The notes: generated by a model not told the origin, from the letters alone. DNA of 64,000 bases from Massilioclostridium coli (GCF_900095865.1 NZ_FMIZ01000006.1:124001-188000); one strand, 5' to 3'; shown: positions 36,451 through 45,191, numbered from the stretch's first letter. Translations and numbers: made by a program.

Positions 36451-37386
36451 ATGCGATTTTATCCAGAAGGATTGCTTTACCATCAGCCGGAAAACAAACT
36501 GGGGATTTCTACTCCATTCCAGCTGAAAGAAAGTATGGCATCCCAAAAAATATTGGAAAGCAAAGCGATCCTCTGCGACAGCCAGCACAACCTTGTGGTA
36601 CAACTGGGCTGTATGAAAGGGTTCATCCCCCGGGAAGAAGGGGCAATTGGTATCGGGGAGGGCACCACAAAGGATATTGCGTTAATTTCCAAAGTAAACA
36701 AGCCAGTATGTTTTGTAGTAACCGGTTTTCAAGAACAAAATGGGGAAACCATAGCTTTACTATCCCGCAGGAAAGCGCAACAGATTTGTTATAGGGAATA
36801 CATAAATCAACTAGCTCCAGGGGATATCATCCCCGCTGTTGTTACTCACTTGGAACCTTTTGGTTGTTTTGTGGATATTGGTTGTGGCATTCCCTCATTA
36901 ATTCCCATTGATGCGATTTCTGTTTCCCGAATCTCCCATCCAAAAGACCGTTTTTGGGTTGGACAGGAAATTCGCACCATTGTCCGTTCCTTGGACGAAA
37001 ATGGGAGGGTATTCCTATCTCACAAAGAGCTGCTTGGAACCTGGGAGCAAAATGTTTCCCAATTCCATGCTGGTGAAACTGTGGGCGGTATTGTCCGTTC
37101 CATAGAGAGCTATGGTATCTTTGTGGAACTTACACCAAACCTGGCTGGTTTAGCGGAATACAAAGAAGGGGTACAGGCAGGGCAAAATGCCAGCATTTAT
37201 ATTAAAAGCCTTATCCCGGAAAAAATGAAAATTAAGTTAATTATTGTAGATGCATTTGATGCTCCTCCTACCAAACCGGAAGTACAATATTTTATTGATG
37301 AGGGGCATATCGACCATTGGTGCTATTCCCCCGACTGTTGCAGTAGGATGATTGAGACAAATTTCCAGTTTCCATTAGAGGAATAA
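36451..37386 (+). CDS. S1 RNA-binding domain protein
   Basis: 311 residues. At least two, probably three, S1/OB-fold domains: a divergent one (about 40-110, CMKGFIPREEGAIG), a clear one (about 122-190, GDIIPAVVTHLEPFGCFVDI) and another (about 208-265, GETVGGIVRSIESYGIFVEL). The C-terminus has GHIDHWCYSP, a conserved ending in this clostridial family. It is shorter than ribosomal protein S1 and probably binds mRNA. Its ribosome site is buried in a hairpin, which suggests translational control, perhaps autogenous as for ribosomal S1. The last 95 bp overlap the convergent downstream gene. Confidence 0.87.
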   Translation: MRFYPEGLLYHQPENKLGISTPFQLKESMASQKILESKAILCDSQHNLVVQLGCMKGFIPREEGAIGIGEGTTKDIALISKVNKPVCFVVTGFQEQNGETIALLSRRKAQQICYREYINQLAPGDIIPAVVTHLEPFGCFVDIGCGIPSLIPIDAISVSRISHPKDRFWVGQEIRTIVRSLDENGRVFLSHKELLGTWEQNVSQFHAGETVGGIVRSIESYGIFVELTPNLAGLAEYKEGVQAGQNASIYIKSLIPEKMKIKLIIVDAFDAPPTKPEVQYFIDEGHIDHWCYSPDCCSRMIETNFQFPLEE

Positions 37387-38098
37387 TACCACCAATATCA
37401 TAAAGCCGGCTAGCACTTCCTTCTACAATAGATACGCCATGTTTTTCACAAAATCTGCGGATGGTTTCCCCATCTGGATGGGAACACAGTTTTCCCGTCA
37501 GATAAAGCAGATTTTCCGCTATTTTTCCACAGCAGCCACCAATAAACCCAGTATCATAACCTGGTAATTCAATCCATCCGCTTTGTATTTTTAACACATC
37601 AAATCCAAACTGTTGAAATTTCCGGAACAACCCAACATCCGCGGTAATCACCGCATTCTGTTGCACAATAGCTACTGAACACTTGGTATATCCTTGTTTG
37701 ACCGAAATTTTCGTACAATTTTGTAAGCCAATTTCCAACCCAGGTGAATCCTGATGAAACCTGCCGAATAAATAACCTCCAACACGGCAGCTATCATACA
37801 GGATATCACCTGGGTATTTTGCTGTTAAACGGATTTTTGGTGGAATAATAGAAGCTCCATACTGTTTCAATAATTCCCCTACCTCTGATTGGTAAACCGC
37901 TACTTGTTCCCGCTGGATATGTTGTAATAACAAATCAGCATGGGAACATACTGGTTTTGCCAAATCATCACAGGGAGGGATAGGAATCACCGTAATCCCT
38001 TTTTCCTGTAAATCCTGTATCACCCAATCCGCTAAACTTGATACTGCTGTCAAACTTACTTTCGACTGGGGCAAATGGGGAGTTTCAATCCATTTCAT
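37292..38098 (-). CDS. GME-fold-like protein (DUF6873 type)
   Basis: 268 residues, soluble. Segments such as PGDILYDSCRVGGYLFG, VKQGYTKCSVAIVQQNAVITADVG and PGYDTGFIGGCCG resemble a clostridial family described as having a guanidino-modifying-enzyme (amidinotransferase-like) fold with unknown reaction. The cysteine-rich FIGGCCGKI loop is notable. The 3' end overlaps the S1-domain gene by 95 bp on the opposite strand. TAGGTGAGACG precedes the ATG. Family identity moderately sure, function unknown. Confidence 0.65.
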   Translation of the reverse strand: MKWIETPHLPQSKVSLTAVSSLADWVIQDLQEKGITVIPIPPCDDLAKPVCSHADLLLQHIQREQVAVYQSEVGELLKQYGASIIPPKIRLTAKYPGDILYDSCRVGGYLFGRFHQDSPGLEIGLQNCTKISVKQGYTKCSVAIVQQNAVITADVGLFRKFQQFGFDVLKIQSGWIELPGYDTGFIGGCCGKIAENLLYLTGKLCSHPDGETIRRFCEKHGVSIVEGSASRLYDIGGIIPLMETGNLSQSSYCNSRGNSTNGRYAPHQ

Positions 38099-38134
38099 CG
38101 TCTCACCTATTATGTATCCCCTTGTTAAAGGGGG

Positions 38135-39313
38135 TTATTCGGAACGGAGTGCTTCTACTGGATTTAAGTCGGCTGCCCTTCTCGCTGGATAGACGCCAAA
38201 CAGCATCCCTATTCCACAGGAAAAGCCCAAGCAGGTAAAAAGTAGTTTCCAATTCCAAAAAAATGAAAATCCAAACAATCGGCATCCAGCAATCACACAG
38301 GCTGTCCCAATTACAATTCCTATTATACTGCCAAATAGACAAATAAAAAAGGATTCGGATAAAAATTCACATAAAATTCTTCCTTTGGAAGCACCAATAG
38401 CTTTTTTGATACCAATCTCTTTTTTCCGCTCCTGTACTGATGTCATCATCACAGTCATAATCGAAATACCGGATACCAACAGAGAAATCCCACCAATTAA
38501 CGCAAGTACACCAGTTACTGTATTCAATATTCCGTTGAGTTTATCCTTTTGCTGCACCAAGTTTTGTACGGAAACATTTCCTTCACCCAACTGCTGTTCC
38601 AATTCTGTTTGCAACTGGGTAATATCGTTGCTATCATCCACCAGCTTAATCATAATCTGATCATATCCCTTGGCATTATATCCTTTTTGTATCGTGGTAA
38701 TGGGGGCATAAAGAAAACAAGGGATATATTCTCCCATCATCCCCTGTAACATATTTCCACCAGAAGCCACTACCCCTACCACTGTAAAATCCTGTTCTAC
38801 TCCATTTAATTGAATCGAAATTTCTTTTCCAACAATATTACTTCTGCCATACATATTTTTCGCATAGCTTTCATCTACAATACAGTTTGTTTCTTGACCG
38901 TTTATATCTGCCTGGTTTAACATTCTGCCATGTAATAAATCTAAAGAAACCATAGATTCTACCGTTTTGTCCACTCCAAACACCACACACTGATCACTAT
39001 TTCCGTGTGCGGATACAGTGGAGTATTTCATCATCAGAGGCATAGATTGTTTGACCACAGGATTTTTCTGGACAAGCTGGAGCTGTTCTTCCCCTATAGT
39101 TTTACTAGTTTTGCTGCTGTCCACTCCAATCATAACACCATCTATTCCTATACTGTTGAGTTCCTGGTTAATGACATCTTTTCCTACATCTCCAATAGAA
39201 GAAATAATTACAACTGAAAACACTCCAATGGCTACTCCTAACATTGTCAATACAGAACGGGCTTTTTTGCGGAAAATACTTTTTAAACTGTCAGCCAATA
39301 CCCCCACATTCAT
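38135..39313 (-). CDS. MacB/FtsX-type ABC transporter permease
   Basis: About 392 residues from the ATG at 39313, which overlaps the adaptor stop (ATGA) and follows AAAGGAGG. Layout: one membrane helix near residues 15-40 (RSVLTMLGVAIGVFSVVIIS), a large extracytoplasmic MacB-type domain (about 45-260), then three helices in the C-terminal FtsX domain, including the conserved EIGIKKAIGASKGRIL segment. Such permeases transmit ATP-driven motion to expel peptides, antibiotics or lipids, and need a MacB-type ATPase, which is absent from this operon. Confidence 0.9.
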   Translation of the reverse strand: MNVGVLADSLKSIFRKKARSVLTMLGVAIGVFSVVIISSIGDVGKDVINQELNSIGIDGVMIGVDSSKTSKTIGEEQLQLVQKNPVVKQSMPLMMKYSTVSAHGNSDQCVVFGVDKTVESMVSLDLLHGRMLNQADINGQETNCIVDESYAKNMYGRSNIVGKEISIQLNGVEQDFTVVGVVASGGNMLQGMMGEYIPCFLYAPITTIQKGYNAKGYDQIMIKLVDDSNDITQLQTELEQQLGEGNVSVQNLVQQKDKLNGILNTVTGVLALIGGISLLVSGISIMTVMMTSVQERKKEIGIKKAIGASKGRILCEFLSESFFICLFGSIIGIVIGTACVIAGCRLFGFSFFWNWKLLFTCLGFSCGIGMLFGVYPARRAADLNPVEALRSE

Positions 39314-40287
39314 TCCTCCTTTAGTTTTACATAGCAATTATTTGTTTGGAGGGAAGAAGCGGAACGGATAATCCAATCTTCCTTGGAAACTCCACTTAAA
39401 ATTTCGATTCCATTTTTGGTTTCTTGCCCCGTTTTTACCGGCCTCATTACTGCCCTGCCGTCCTGGTAGCAAAATACATATTCTGTTCCATCATCCAGTT
39501 GGTTGACAGATTCATATGGGAGCATCATTCCTGTGCGTTCTGGTTGGGTAGTAATGGTTGCCGTAACATGGCTACCTAATGTAATATCTTCTGGGGCATT
39601 ATCGATAGAGATTTCTACTTGTACCCCAGTTTGTGTACTTAGCCCCTCTGTTTTTGTGGTAGTTGCGGGATAAATTTTTTGTACGGTTCCAGAATAAGAT
39701 TGTTTTCCGAGAGACTTACCCGAAATTTTCACCTGCTGCCCAATCTGAACCTGGCTAACATCGTCCTCATTTACAAATGCTTTTACTTGTAATTGGCTGG
39801 AATCTGCAATTGTAACCACCGCGTTTCCCATACTGGATAACATGCCTTCCTGTAAGGAAAGCGAAGTAATGGTTCCGGTAGCGTTAGCGATAATCTGTTC
39901 TGGAAAATCAGAAATCTTTTCATCAAAGCTGCTTCCAGCTAACAAAGCAGAAAAATCAGTATTGCCAATGTTTTTTTGAATACTTGCCATAGCGGATACT
40001 GTTTGTTCGGTATCCACTAAAGCCAATACCTGGCCAACCTCTACCCAATCCCCTACCGATACATTCACCTGACTTGGGACGACGGGATAATCCAAAATAT
40101 AATCTTTTTGATGAATGGGTCGGATTTCTCCAGTTGCTTTAACGGTTTCGGAATAGGATTGTTCTTTTACTTTAGTGACCTCTACTACTGGAATCCCTGC
40201 AACAATCCAGTTTGGAATCCAAATTGCCGCCATAATTAGTATTCCTGTTAGAATCGTTAGTCGAATGTATTTTTTCATCTGTTTCAC
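39310..40287 (-). CDS. HlyD/MacA-type membrane fusion (adaptor) protein
   Basis: 325 residues. One N-terminal membrane anchor (about 8-28), then the lipoyl-type half motifs (VSVGDWVEVGQVLALVD) and beta-barrel domains (AFVNEDDVSQVQIGQQVKI; the SGTVQKIYP segment). It has a short hairpin region. It works with the downstream permease as the periplasm-equivalent adaptor of a MacAB-like exporter. The two genes overlap by 4 nt. Confidence 0.9.
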   Translation of the reverse strand: MKQMKKYIRLTILTGILIMAAIWIPNWIVAGIPVVEVTKVKEQSYSETVKATGEIRPIHQKDYILDYPVVPSQVNVSVGDWVEVGQVLALVDTEQTVSAMASIQKNIGNTDFSALLAGSSFDEKISDFPEQIIANATGTITSLSLQEGMLSSMGNAVVTIADSSQLQVKAFVNEDDVSQVQIGQQVKISGKSLGKQSYSGTVQKIYPATTTKTEGLSTQTGVQVEISIDNAPEDITLGSHVTATITTQPERTGMMLPYESVNQLDDGTEYVFCYQDGRAVMRPVKTGQETKNGIEILSGVSKEDWIIRSASSLQTNNCYVKLKEE

Positions 40288-40440
40288 TCCGCTCCCTATA
40301 TGTTATTCTGTAGATTCCAATGGTGCTTTAGCCAGATTTATTGTTTACTTGATTATGGAGAATATGCAGTAAAATAGAATGTATATTTCCATGAAAACAC
40401 TACACAATAATGGTAACCAAAAACAAGGGAGGTTTTGTAC

Positions 40441-40605
40441 GTGAACCTGGTTCCATGTGCCAGTCCATGTATCCATCAAAAAGACGGATATTGCCAGTTA
40501 AATCATCCTGTTCCTGTTACTGGGAGCGCAGTAGATGGCTGTTGCTATTTTACCCCCAAAAAAACCGATAAACTGCAGGATTCCTTACCAAATTTAGATG
40601 GTTAA
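40441..40605 (+). CDS. Small cysteine-rich protein
   Basis: 54 residues from a GTG start with AGGGAGG 8 nt upstream. Sequence features: PCASPCIHQKDGYCQLNH and GCCYFTP, giving a CxxxC...C...CC arrangement like small clostridial metal-binding proteins related to DUF1540. In public annotation such proteins are often named hydroxymyristoyl-ACP dehydratase, which the size rules out. Followed after 12 bp by the DUF1622 gene, so probably cotranscribed. Confidence 0.65.
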   Translation: MNLVPCASPCIHQKDGYCQLNHPVPVTGSAVDGCCYFTPKKTDKLQDSLPNLDG

Positions 40606-40617
40606 GGAGGGGCTATC

Positions 40618-40989
40618 TTGGAATTTTTACACGAGTTATTGTTACAAATTGTAAACGCATCTATTTTACTACTTGAGTTTATTGGCGTCATTGTGATTAT
40701 TTTATCGGGAATTTCCGGATTTTTTCAATATATCAAACACAATCCCTTTACTCGTTTAAACTTAGCAAAGGGATTGGCAATGGGCCTGGAATTTAAACTG
40801 GGCAGTGAAATACTCCGTACCGTTGTTGTACGGGACTGGAACGAAATCATCACAGTAGGTGCAATTATCCTTCTGCGTGCTTCCCTCTCCCTGTTTATCC
40901 ATTGGGAAATTAAAACAGAGGAACAGCATCATATTCCAGAACAAAATCATTCTGAACTGGAGAAAAAAACATCCAATGGTAATGAATAA
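40618..40989 (+). CDS. DUF1622 membrane protein
   Basis: 123 residues from a TTG start, supported by AAGGAGGGG. Three membrane segments: about 8-35 (IVNASILLLEFIGVIVIILSG), about 48-65, and about 75-100, with the family pattern LAKGLAMGLEFKLGSEILRT and VRDWNEIITVGAIILLRASL. The C-terminal tail is polar. DUF1622 proteins are small membrane proteins of unknown role. The end of the gene is followed immediately by the promoter of the TetR gene. Confidence 0.87.
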   Translation: MEFLHELLLQIVNASILLLEFIGVIVIILSGISGFFQYIKHNPFTRLNLAKGLAMGLEFKLGSEILRTVVVRDWNEIITVGAIILLRASLSLFIHWEIKTEEQHHIPEQNHSELEKKTSNGNE

Positions 40990-41008
40990 GCTATTGGATT
41001 ATTTTTTG

Positions 41009-41038
41009 TTGACAAACATACTGTTGGTATGTTATATT
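41009..41038 (+). promoter_or_regulatory. TetR-gene promoter
   Basis: TTGACA (41009-41014), 18 bp, TATATT (41033-41038). The spacer is filled by the first operator palindrome and a second follows the -10 box. Confidence 0.75.
41016..41032. promoter_or_regulatory. TetR operator 1
   Basis: ACATACTGTTGGTATGT, arms ACATAC/GTATGT, lying between the -35 and -10 boxes. Confidence 0.65.
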
Positions 41039-41040
41039 AG

Positions 41041-41061
41041 ATACATACTATTAGTATGTAT
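41041..41061. promoter_or_regulatory. TetR operator 2
   Basis: A perfect 10-1-10 palindrome (arms ATACATACTA/TAGTATGTAT) just after the -10 box, covering the probable transcription start. It ends before GAGGTGG, the ribosome site of the TetR gene. Confidence 0.72.
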
Positions 41062-41074
41062 TGAGGTGGCATTT

Positions 41075-41728
41075 ATGGCACGAAATAAATATCCAGAAGA
41101 AACAGTACAATTGATTTTGTCTACCGCAGCACGATTGTTTGTGGAAAAAGGGTATGAGCATACTTCTATCCAAGATATCATTAACCATCTTGGTGGGCTA
41201 AGCAAAGGGGCAATTTACCATCATTTTAAATCCAAAGAAGAAATTTTAATCGCAGTCGTAGATCAAATGTGTGCGGGAATTGAAGAAATGATGGCTGAAA
41301 TCTGTGAAAACCCAAATTTAACAGGAAAAGAAAAACTTCGCCAGATGTTTTGGGCTTCTATTAACCGTCCTGGTCAAGAAAAAATTTTTCGAACAGCACC
41401 AAATTTTATGGACAATTCCAGATTATTTATTTTGATGATACAGGATGTAATGCAAGAAATTGCACCAAAGTTTATCCAGCCTGTTATTGAAGCTGGTGTA
41501 CAGGATGGTTCTATCCAGACCAAATACCCACAGCAATTTGCGGAAGTTTCTATGCTGCTTACAAATATTTGGTTAAATCCATTGATTTTCCAGGACAACG
41601 CAGAAAATCTGACCAACAAATTTTATTTTTTAAAACATATGTTCCAATCACTTGGAGTAGATATGCTAGAAGATGAAATGTTGGATAAATTATTAGAATT
41701 TTGCACAGCATACCAAAAAAATCAATAA
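41075..41728 (+). CDS. TetR/AcrR-family transcriptional regulator
   Basis: 217 residues from the ATG at 41075 (GAGGTGG upstream); the longer open frame crosses the promoter and is discarded. The HTH is ATSIQDIINHLGGLSKGAIYHHFKSKEE-like, seen as TSIQDIINHLGGLSKGAIYH followed by HFKSKEEI. The C-terminal ligand and dimer domain is variable. Two palindromes over its own promoter and one before the MFS gene share the core ATAC...GTAT, so it probably represses itself and the pump, with a drug-like inducer. Confidence 0.94.
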   Translation: MARNKYPEETVQLILSTAARLFVEKGYEHTSIQDIINHLGGLSKGAIYHHFKSKEEILIAVVDQMCAGIEEMMAEICENPNLTGKEKLRQMFWASINRPGQEKIFRTAPNFMDNSRLFILMIQDVMQEIAPKFIQPVIEAGVQDGSIQTKYPQQFAEVSMLLTNIWLNPLIFQDNAENLTNKFYFLKHMFQSLGVDMLEDEMLDKLLEFCTAYQKNQ

Positions 41729-41831
41729 AAATGATAAGCTGCTTATTTATTATTTTTATTTTAGTTAAAGCTATACCATTGGCATTTTATTTGTCAAGAT
41801 GCCAATGATGATTTATTTTTTACCAAAATAC

Positions 41832-41848
41832 ATACCAACGGTTGGTAT
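41832..41848. promoter_or_regulatory. TetR operator 3, upstream of the MFS gene
   Basis: ATACCAACGGTTGGTAT, an 8-1-8 palindrome with the same ATAC...GTAT ends as operators 1 and 2. It lies 2 bp before the AAGGAGG of the MFS gene. A weak promoter (TTGTCA-17-TATTTT, about 41790-41820) lies just upstream. Confidence 0.6.
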
Positions 41849-41864
41849 TAAGGAGGAATTACCT

Positions 41865-43136
41865 ATGTCCAGTACAAAACATTTTTCCAAAGATTTTATT
41901 TTAGTAGTAATTGGCCAGATTATCTCCCTATTTGGCAACAGCGTCCTTCGTTTTGTCTTACCGCTCCATCTATTAAATATTACAGGTTCCGCTGCTTTAT
42001 ATGGATTGGTGTCCGCTTTTTCCTTTATTCCTATGCTGGTAATGTCCCCTATTGGCGGTGTTGTCGCTGACCGCATCAATAAACGCAACATCATGGTAGG
42101 TTTGGACTTTTTTACTGGAGGAATTATTGCCATCTTCTTTTTGGTATACCAGCAGTTTAACTTGGTCGTTCTCATTTTAATCGTATTGGTTTTATTATAT
42201 GGGATTTCTGGAGCTTATCAGCCTTCTGTACAAGCCAGCCTCCCATTCTTAGTATCTGAAAAAAAATTAGTTCCCGCCAATGCTATTATTAATATGGTTT
42301 CCTCTTTAGCAAATTTAATTGGACCCGTATTGGGCGGAATCCTATATAGTATGGCTGGTTTACGTACCATACTGGTAATTAGTACAATTTGTTTTATTTT
42401 TTCTGCTGTTATGGAGTTATTTATTCACATACCATTTCGTCCCATGCCACAAAAAAACTCTATTGTACATATTTTAACCGGAGACTTAAAGCAAAGCCTT
42501 ACTTTTATCATAAAAACTCGCCCTATTATTGGAAAAATTGTTGTAATAATTGCCTTATTTAATTTATTTTTATCCGCTATTTTAATTATCGGTATTCCTG
42601 TAATCGTCAAACAGGTTCTTCCATTGAAAGGTTTTAATACCGATGAAATGTTAGGATATATTCAGGGGATTATGGCACTGGGAGGATTATCAGGCGGACT
42701 TTTTGCCAGCACAGCTAGTAAAAAATTAAAGGTACAATCCGTTTGGAAATTATTATTAATAGGCAGCTTTTTGTTATTGCCAATGGGGATTATACTATTT
42801 TTACCGCTACAGGGTATCCTGCAATATGGTATTTTCAGCGTTTGCTGTTTTGCGATGATGCTCATTTTTACCCTTACAACTGTACAGTTAATGGCATATA
42901 TTCAAACAATTACTCCAGAATATTTAATTGGAAAAGTAATTGCCTGGATCCTCTCTATTTCAGGCTGCTTCCAACCAATAGGTCAAGCACTTTATGGAGT
43001 ATTATTTGAAAGTATGAAGCACTTTGAAGGATTATTATTTCTTGGAGCTGCTATCATTGCAGCAGGTCTTTCTATTTATTATAAAAAATTAAACAAACAA
43101 CTAGTTTCAACTACCAATGAAAAAATAAAACCTTGA
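41865..43136 (+). CDS. MFS transporter, DHA3-like drug efflux type
   Basis: 423 residues from the ATG at 41865, which has AAGGAGG 8 nt before it; the upstream in-frame ATG codons precede the operator. Twelve hydrophobic segments. The loop 2-3 signature appears as GGVVADRINKRNIMV, and the GAYQPSVQASLPFLV segment is typical of the MefA/TetV-like DHA3 group. It should export a drug or other hydrophobic compound with proton uptake. Controlled by the adjacent TetR protein, as judged by operator 3. Confidence 0.92.
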   Translation: MSSTKHFSKDFILVVIGQIISLFGNSVLRFVLPLHLLNITGSAALYGLVSAFSFIPMLVMSPIGGVVADRINKRNIMVGLDFFTGGIIAIFFLVYQQFNLVVLILIVLVLLYGISGAYQPSVQASLPFLVSEKKLVPANAIINMVSSLANLIGPVLGGILYSMAGLRTILVISTICFIFSAVMELFIHIPFRPMPQKNSIVHILTGDLKQSLTFIIKTRPIIGKIVVIIALFNLFLSAILIIGIPVIVKQVLPLKGFNTDEMLGYIQGIMALGGLSGGLFASTASKKLKVQSVWKLLLIGSFLLLPMGIILFLPLQGILQYGIFSVCCFAMMLIFTLTTVQLMAYIQTITPEYLIGKVIAWILSISGCFQPIGQALYGVLFESMKHFEGLLFLGAAIIAAGLSIYYKKLNKQLVSTTNEKIKP

Positions 43137-43168
43137 TACATAAAAATCATTGTATCAATAAAATTTTT
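43133..43168 (+). terminator. Terminator of the MFS gene
   Basis: Stem TTGATACA/TGTATCAA followed by a T-rich tract. The stop codon TGA lies within the first arm. Confidence 0.6.
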
Positions 43169-43202
43169 CCCCTTTTTCCCGTTCCATTTTCCAATTTAAA
43201 CG

Positions 43203-43211
43203 CATATGATA
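43203..43211 (+). promoter_or_regulatory. Possible sporulation-sigma -10 element
   Basis: CATATGATA fits the CATAnnnTA -10 pattern of mother-cell sigma E/K promoters, 35 bp before the ATG of the spore gene pair. No clear -35 element was seen. Confidence 0.35.
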
Positions 43212-43245
43212 GAAATGAAACGATATGGATAAAGGGGTGTTTATT

Positions 43246-43821
43246 ATGAGTTTATCTCAAGATGATGCATTACAACGTCAAATTGAATCATACAAACAAC
43301 AATTGATGCAGATGTATCAAAGACGTCCAAAATCACTGGAGAAAGAACAGCCAGTTGTACCTACCATCGTGTCCCCTTCTAAAGATGAAGGTTCCTATTA
43401 TTCTGGAACAGAATTCCAAGATAATAATTTAAAGGTCGGTTATTTAAAAATTACTACTACAATCGCAAGAAGAGCAATCCCGATTGAGGGGGCACGTTGC
43501 ATTGTCAGCAAGGATATTGGTGGGGAACGGCGCATCTTCTATGATGTTTACACAGATGAAGATGGAAGCACTGAAAAACTTCCACTTCCTGCACCGGACA
43601 AAAGTTTTTCAGAACAACCAGAAAGCGACCATAGAGTATCTGCTTCCTATGATATTGAGGTGACAAAACCAGGCTTTGTTCCAGTAACAGATCTAAATGT
43701 TCCTATTTTTGATGGCATTCTATCAATACAATCAGTCAATTTAATTCCAGATACTAATTCTAACCAAAATCCCGATCCAATTATCATTGATGAATCCTAT
43801 CCTAGTGATGAAAGGAGGTAA
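43246..43821 (+). CDS. Transthyretin-like domain protein paired with the SleC-like gene
   Basis: 191 residues from the ATG at 43246 (AAAGGGG upstream). The N-terminal 60 residues are polar and helical (DDALQRQIESYKQQLMQMYQ). The C-terminal part (about 65-175) reads like a carboxypeptidase-regulatory/transthyretin-type beta sandwich: KVGYLKITTTIARRAIPIEG, VYTDEDGSTEKLPLPAP, SYDIEVTKPGFVPV. No signal peptide. It lies 5 bp before the SleC-like gene, so the two are almost certainly coexpressed and a spore or germination role is inferred. Confidence 0.75.
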   Translation: MSLSQDDALQRQIESYKQQLMQMYQRRPKSLEKEQPVVPTIVSPSKDEGSYYSGTEFQDNNLKVGYLKITTTIARRAIPIEGARCIVSKDIGGERRIFYDVYTDEDGSTEKLPLPAPDKSFSEQPESDHRVSASYDIEVTKPGFVPVTDLNVPIFDGILSIQSVNLIPDTNSNQNPDPIIIDESYPSDERR

Positions 43822-43826
43822 CTCAC

Positions 43827-45191
43827 ATGGCCAATGGAGATCTTCCTTATATTCCGAATTTAATTACCGTCCATTTGGGAAAACCAGATCAAGAAGCCCA
43901 AAATGTGCAAGTTTCCTTTCCTGATTACATAAAAAATGTAGCATCCAGTGAAATTTACCCAACCTGGCCAGAAAGTGCTATCCGTGCGAATATTTACGCT
44001 CAAATTAGTTTTGCTTTAAACAGAATCTACACAGAATGGTACCGCAGTAAAGGTTATGATTTTGATATTACCAATTCTACTCAATACGATCAGGCATTTG
44101 TCTATGGACGTGATATTTATGATAATATCAGTAGAATAGTAGATGAAATATTTAATAACTATGTAAGAAAACAGGATAGTGTAGAACCATACTTCACTCA
44201 GTTTTGTAATGGTACTACTGTAACCTGCCCTGGACTTTCCCAATGGGGGACAGTTACTTTAGCAGAACAAGGATACACTCCTTATGAAATATTACAATAT
44301 TATTATGGGGATGATATTGAGATTGTCCGCAATGCTCCTATCCGAAGCAATATTCCATCCTATCCTGGAACTGTTTTACGGTTAGGCTCTGCTGGAAATG
44401 AAGTACAGGATATTCAAATCCAATTAAACCGTATTGCCGACAACTACCCTTCTATTCCTAAAATACCTAATATCAGTGGAAGGTTTGATCAAAACACAGA
44501 GAACGCTGTCCGGCAGTTTCAAAAAATCTTTAACTTAACCCAAGATGGCGCAGTGGGTAAATCGACCTGGTACAAAATTAAATATATTTATAACTCTGTA
44601 AAACGGCTAGGAGAACTTTCTTCTGAAGGCATCAAGTACGATGAAATTGCCAACGTGCTGCCAACAGTATTGCGCCGGGGAGATACCGGAAACTATGTGC
44701 AAGCACTACAATACTATCTCTCCGTTATAGGATACTTTAACGAATTTATTCCATTTATTCAAATTGATGGAATATTTGGTCCAGCCACAGAAGATGCGGT
44801 AAAACAATTTCAATCTCTGTATGGTTTAACAGCAGATGGCATTGTAGGAAGACAGACATGGAACAAACTGGAGGATGCCTATTTGGGTATTGTGCGGTCT
44901 TTACCAGATGAATATTATGGAGCAAGGGCAAAAATCTATCCAGGCAGATTATTACAAGAAGGTATGCGTGGAGATGATATTACTGATTTACAGACCTATC
45001 TCTCTTTAATTGGAAGAACCTATACCGAAATACCCGAAATTCCTGTAACAGGATATTTTGGATCACAAACAGCAGATGCAGTACGTAAATTCCAAGAACT
45101 TTTTGGAATTCCTGTATCCGGTGTTGTTGGCCCTCCCACATGGAACGCTATTGCAAACGAATATAATGCAATAACATTAGGTGGCCTATAA
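43827..45191 (+). CDS. SleC-like spore cortex protein with three peptidoglycan-binding domains
   Basis: 454 residues. The N-terminal 170 residues match the SleC pre-pro/SpoIID-like region: YIPNLITVHLGKPDQEAQNV, FPDYIKNVASSEIYPTWPES, AQISFALNRIYTEWYRSKGY and CNGTTVTCPGLSQWGT. Three PG_binding_1 domains follow at about 180-265, 276-365 and 371-454, each with a TVxR/LxxGxxGxxVxxLQ-type start and a GxFGxxTxxAVxxFQ core. C. perfringens SleC degrades the spore cortex at germination. This protein lacks an obvious extra lytic domain beyond the SpoIID-like one, so it may be a scaffold or use that domain for catalysis. GAAAGGAGG precedes the ATG. Confidence 0.87.
   Translation: MANGDLPYIPNLITVHLGKPDQEAQNVQVSFPDYIKNVASSEIYPTWPESAIRANIYAQISFALNRIYTEWYRSKGYDFDITNSTQYDQAFVYGRDIYDNISRIVDEIFNNYVRKQDSVEPYFTQFCNGTTVTCPGLSQWGTVTLAEQGYTPYEILQYYYGDDIEIVRNAPIRSNIPSYPGTVLRLGSAGNEVQDIQIQLNRIADNYPSIPKIPNISGRFDQNTENAVRQFQKIFNLTQDGAVGKSTWYKIKYIYNSVKRLGELSSEGIKYDEIANVLPTVLRRGDTGNYVQALQYYLSVIGYFNEFIPFIQIDGIFGPATEDAVKQFQSLYGLTADGIVGRQTWNKLEDAYLGIVRSLPDEYYGARAKIYPGRLLQEGMRGDDITDLQTYLSLIGRTYTEIPEIPVTGYFGSQTADAVRKFQELFGIPVSGVVGPPTWNAIANEYNAITLGGL

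Noticed and set aside
40441-40605. Naming the small cysteine-rich protein hydroxymyristoyl-ACP dehydratase
   Set aside because: It is 54 residues long and lacks a hot-dog fold; the name seen on similar proteins appears to be a propagated error.
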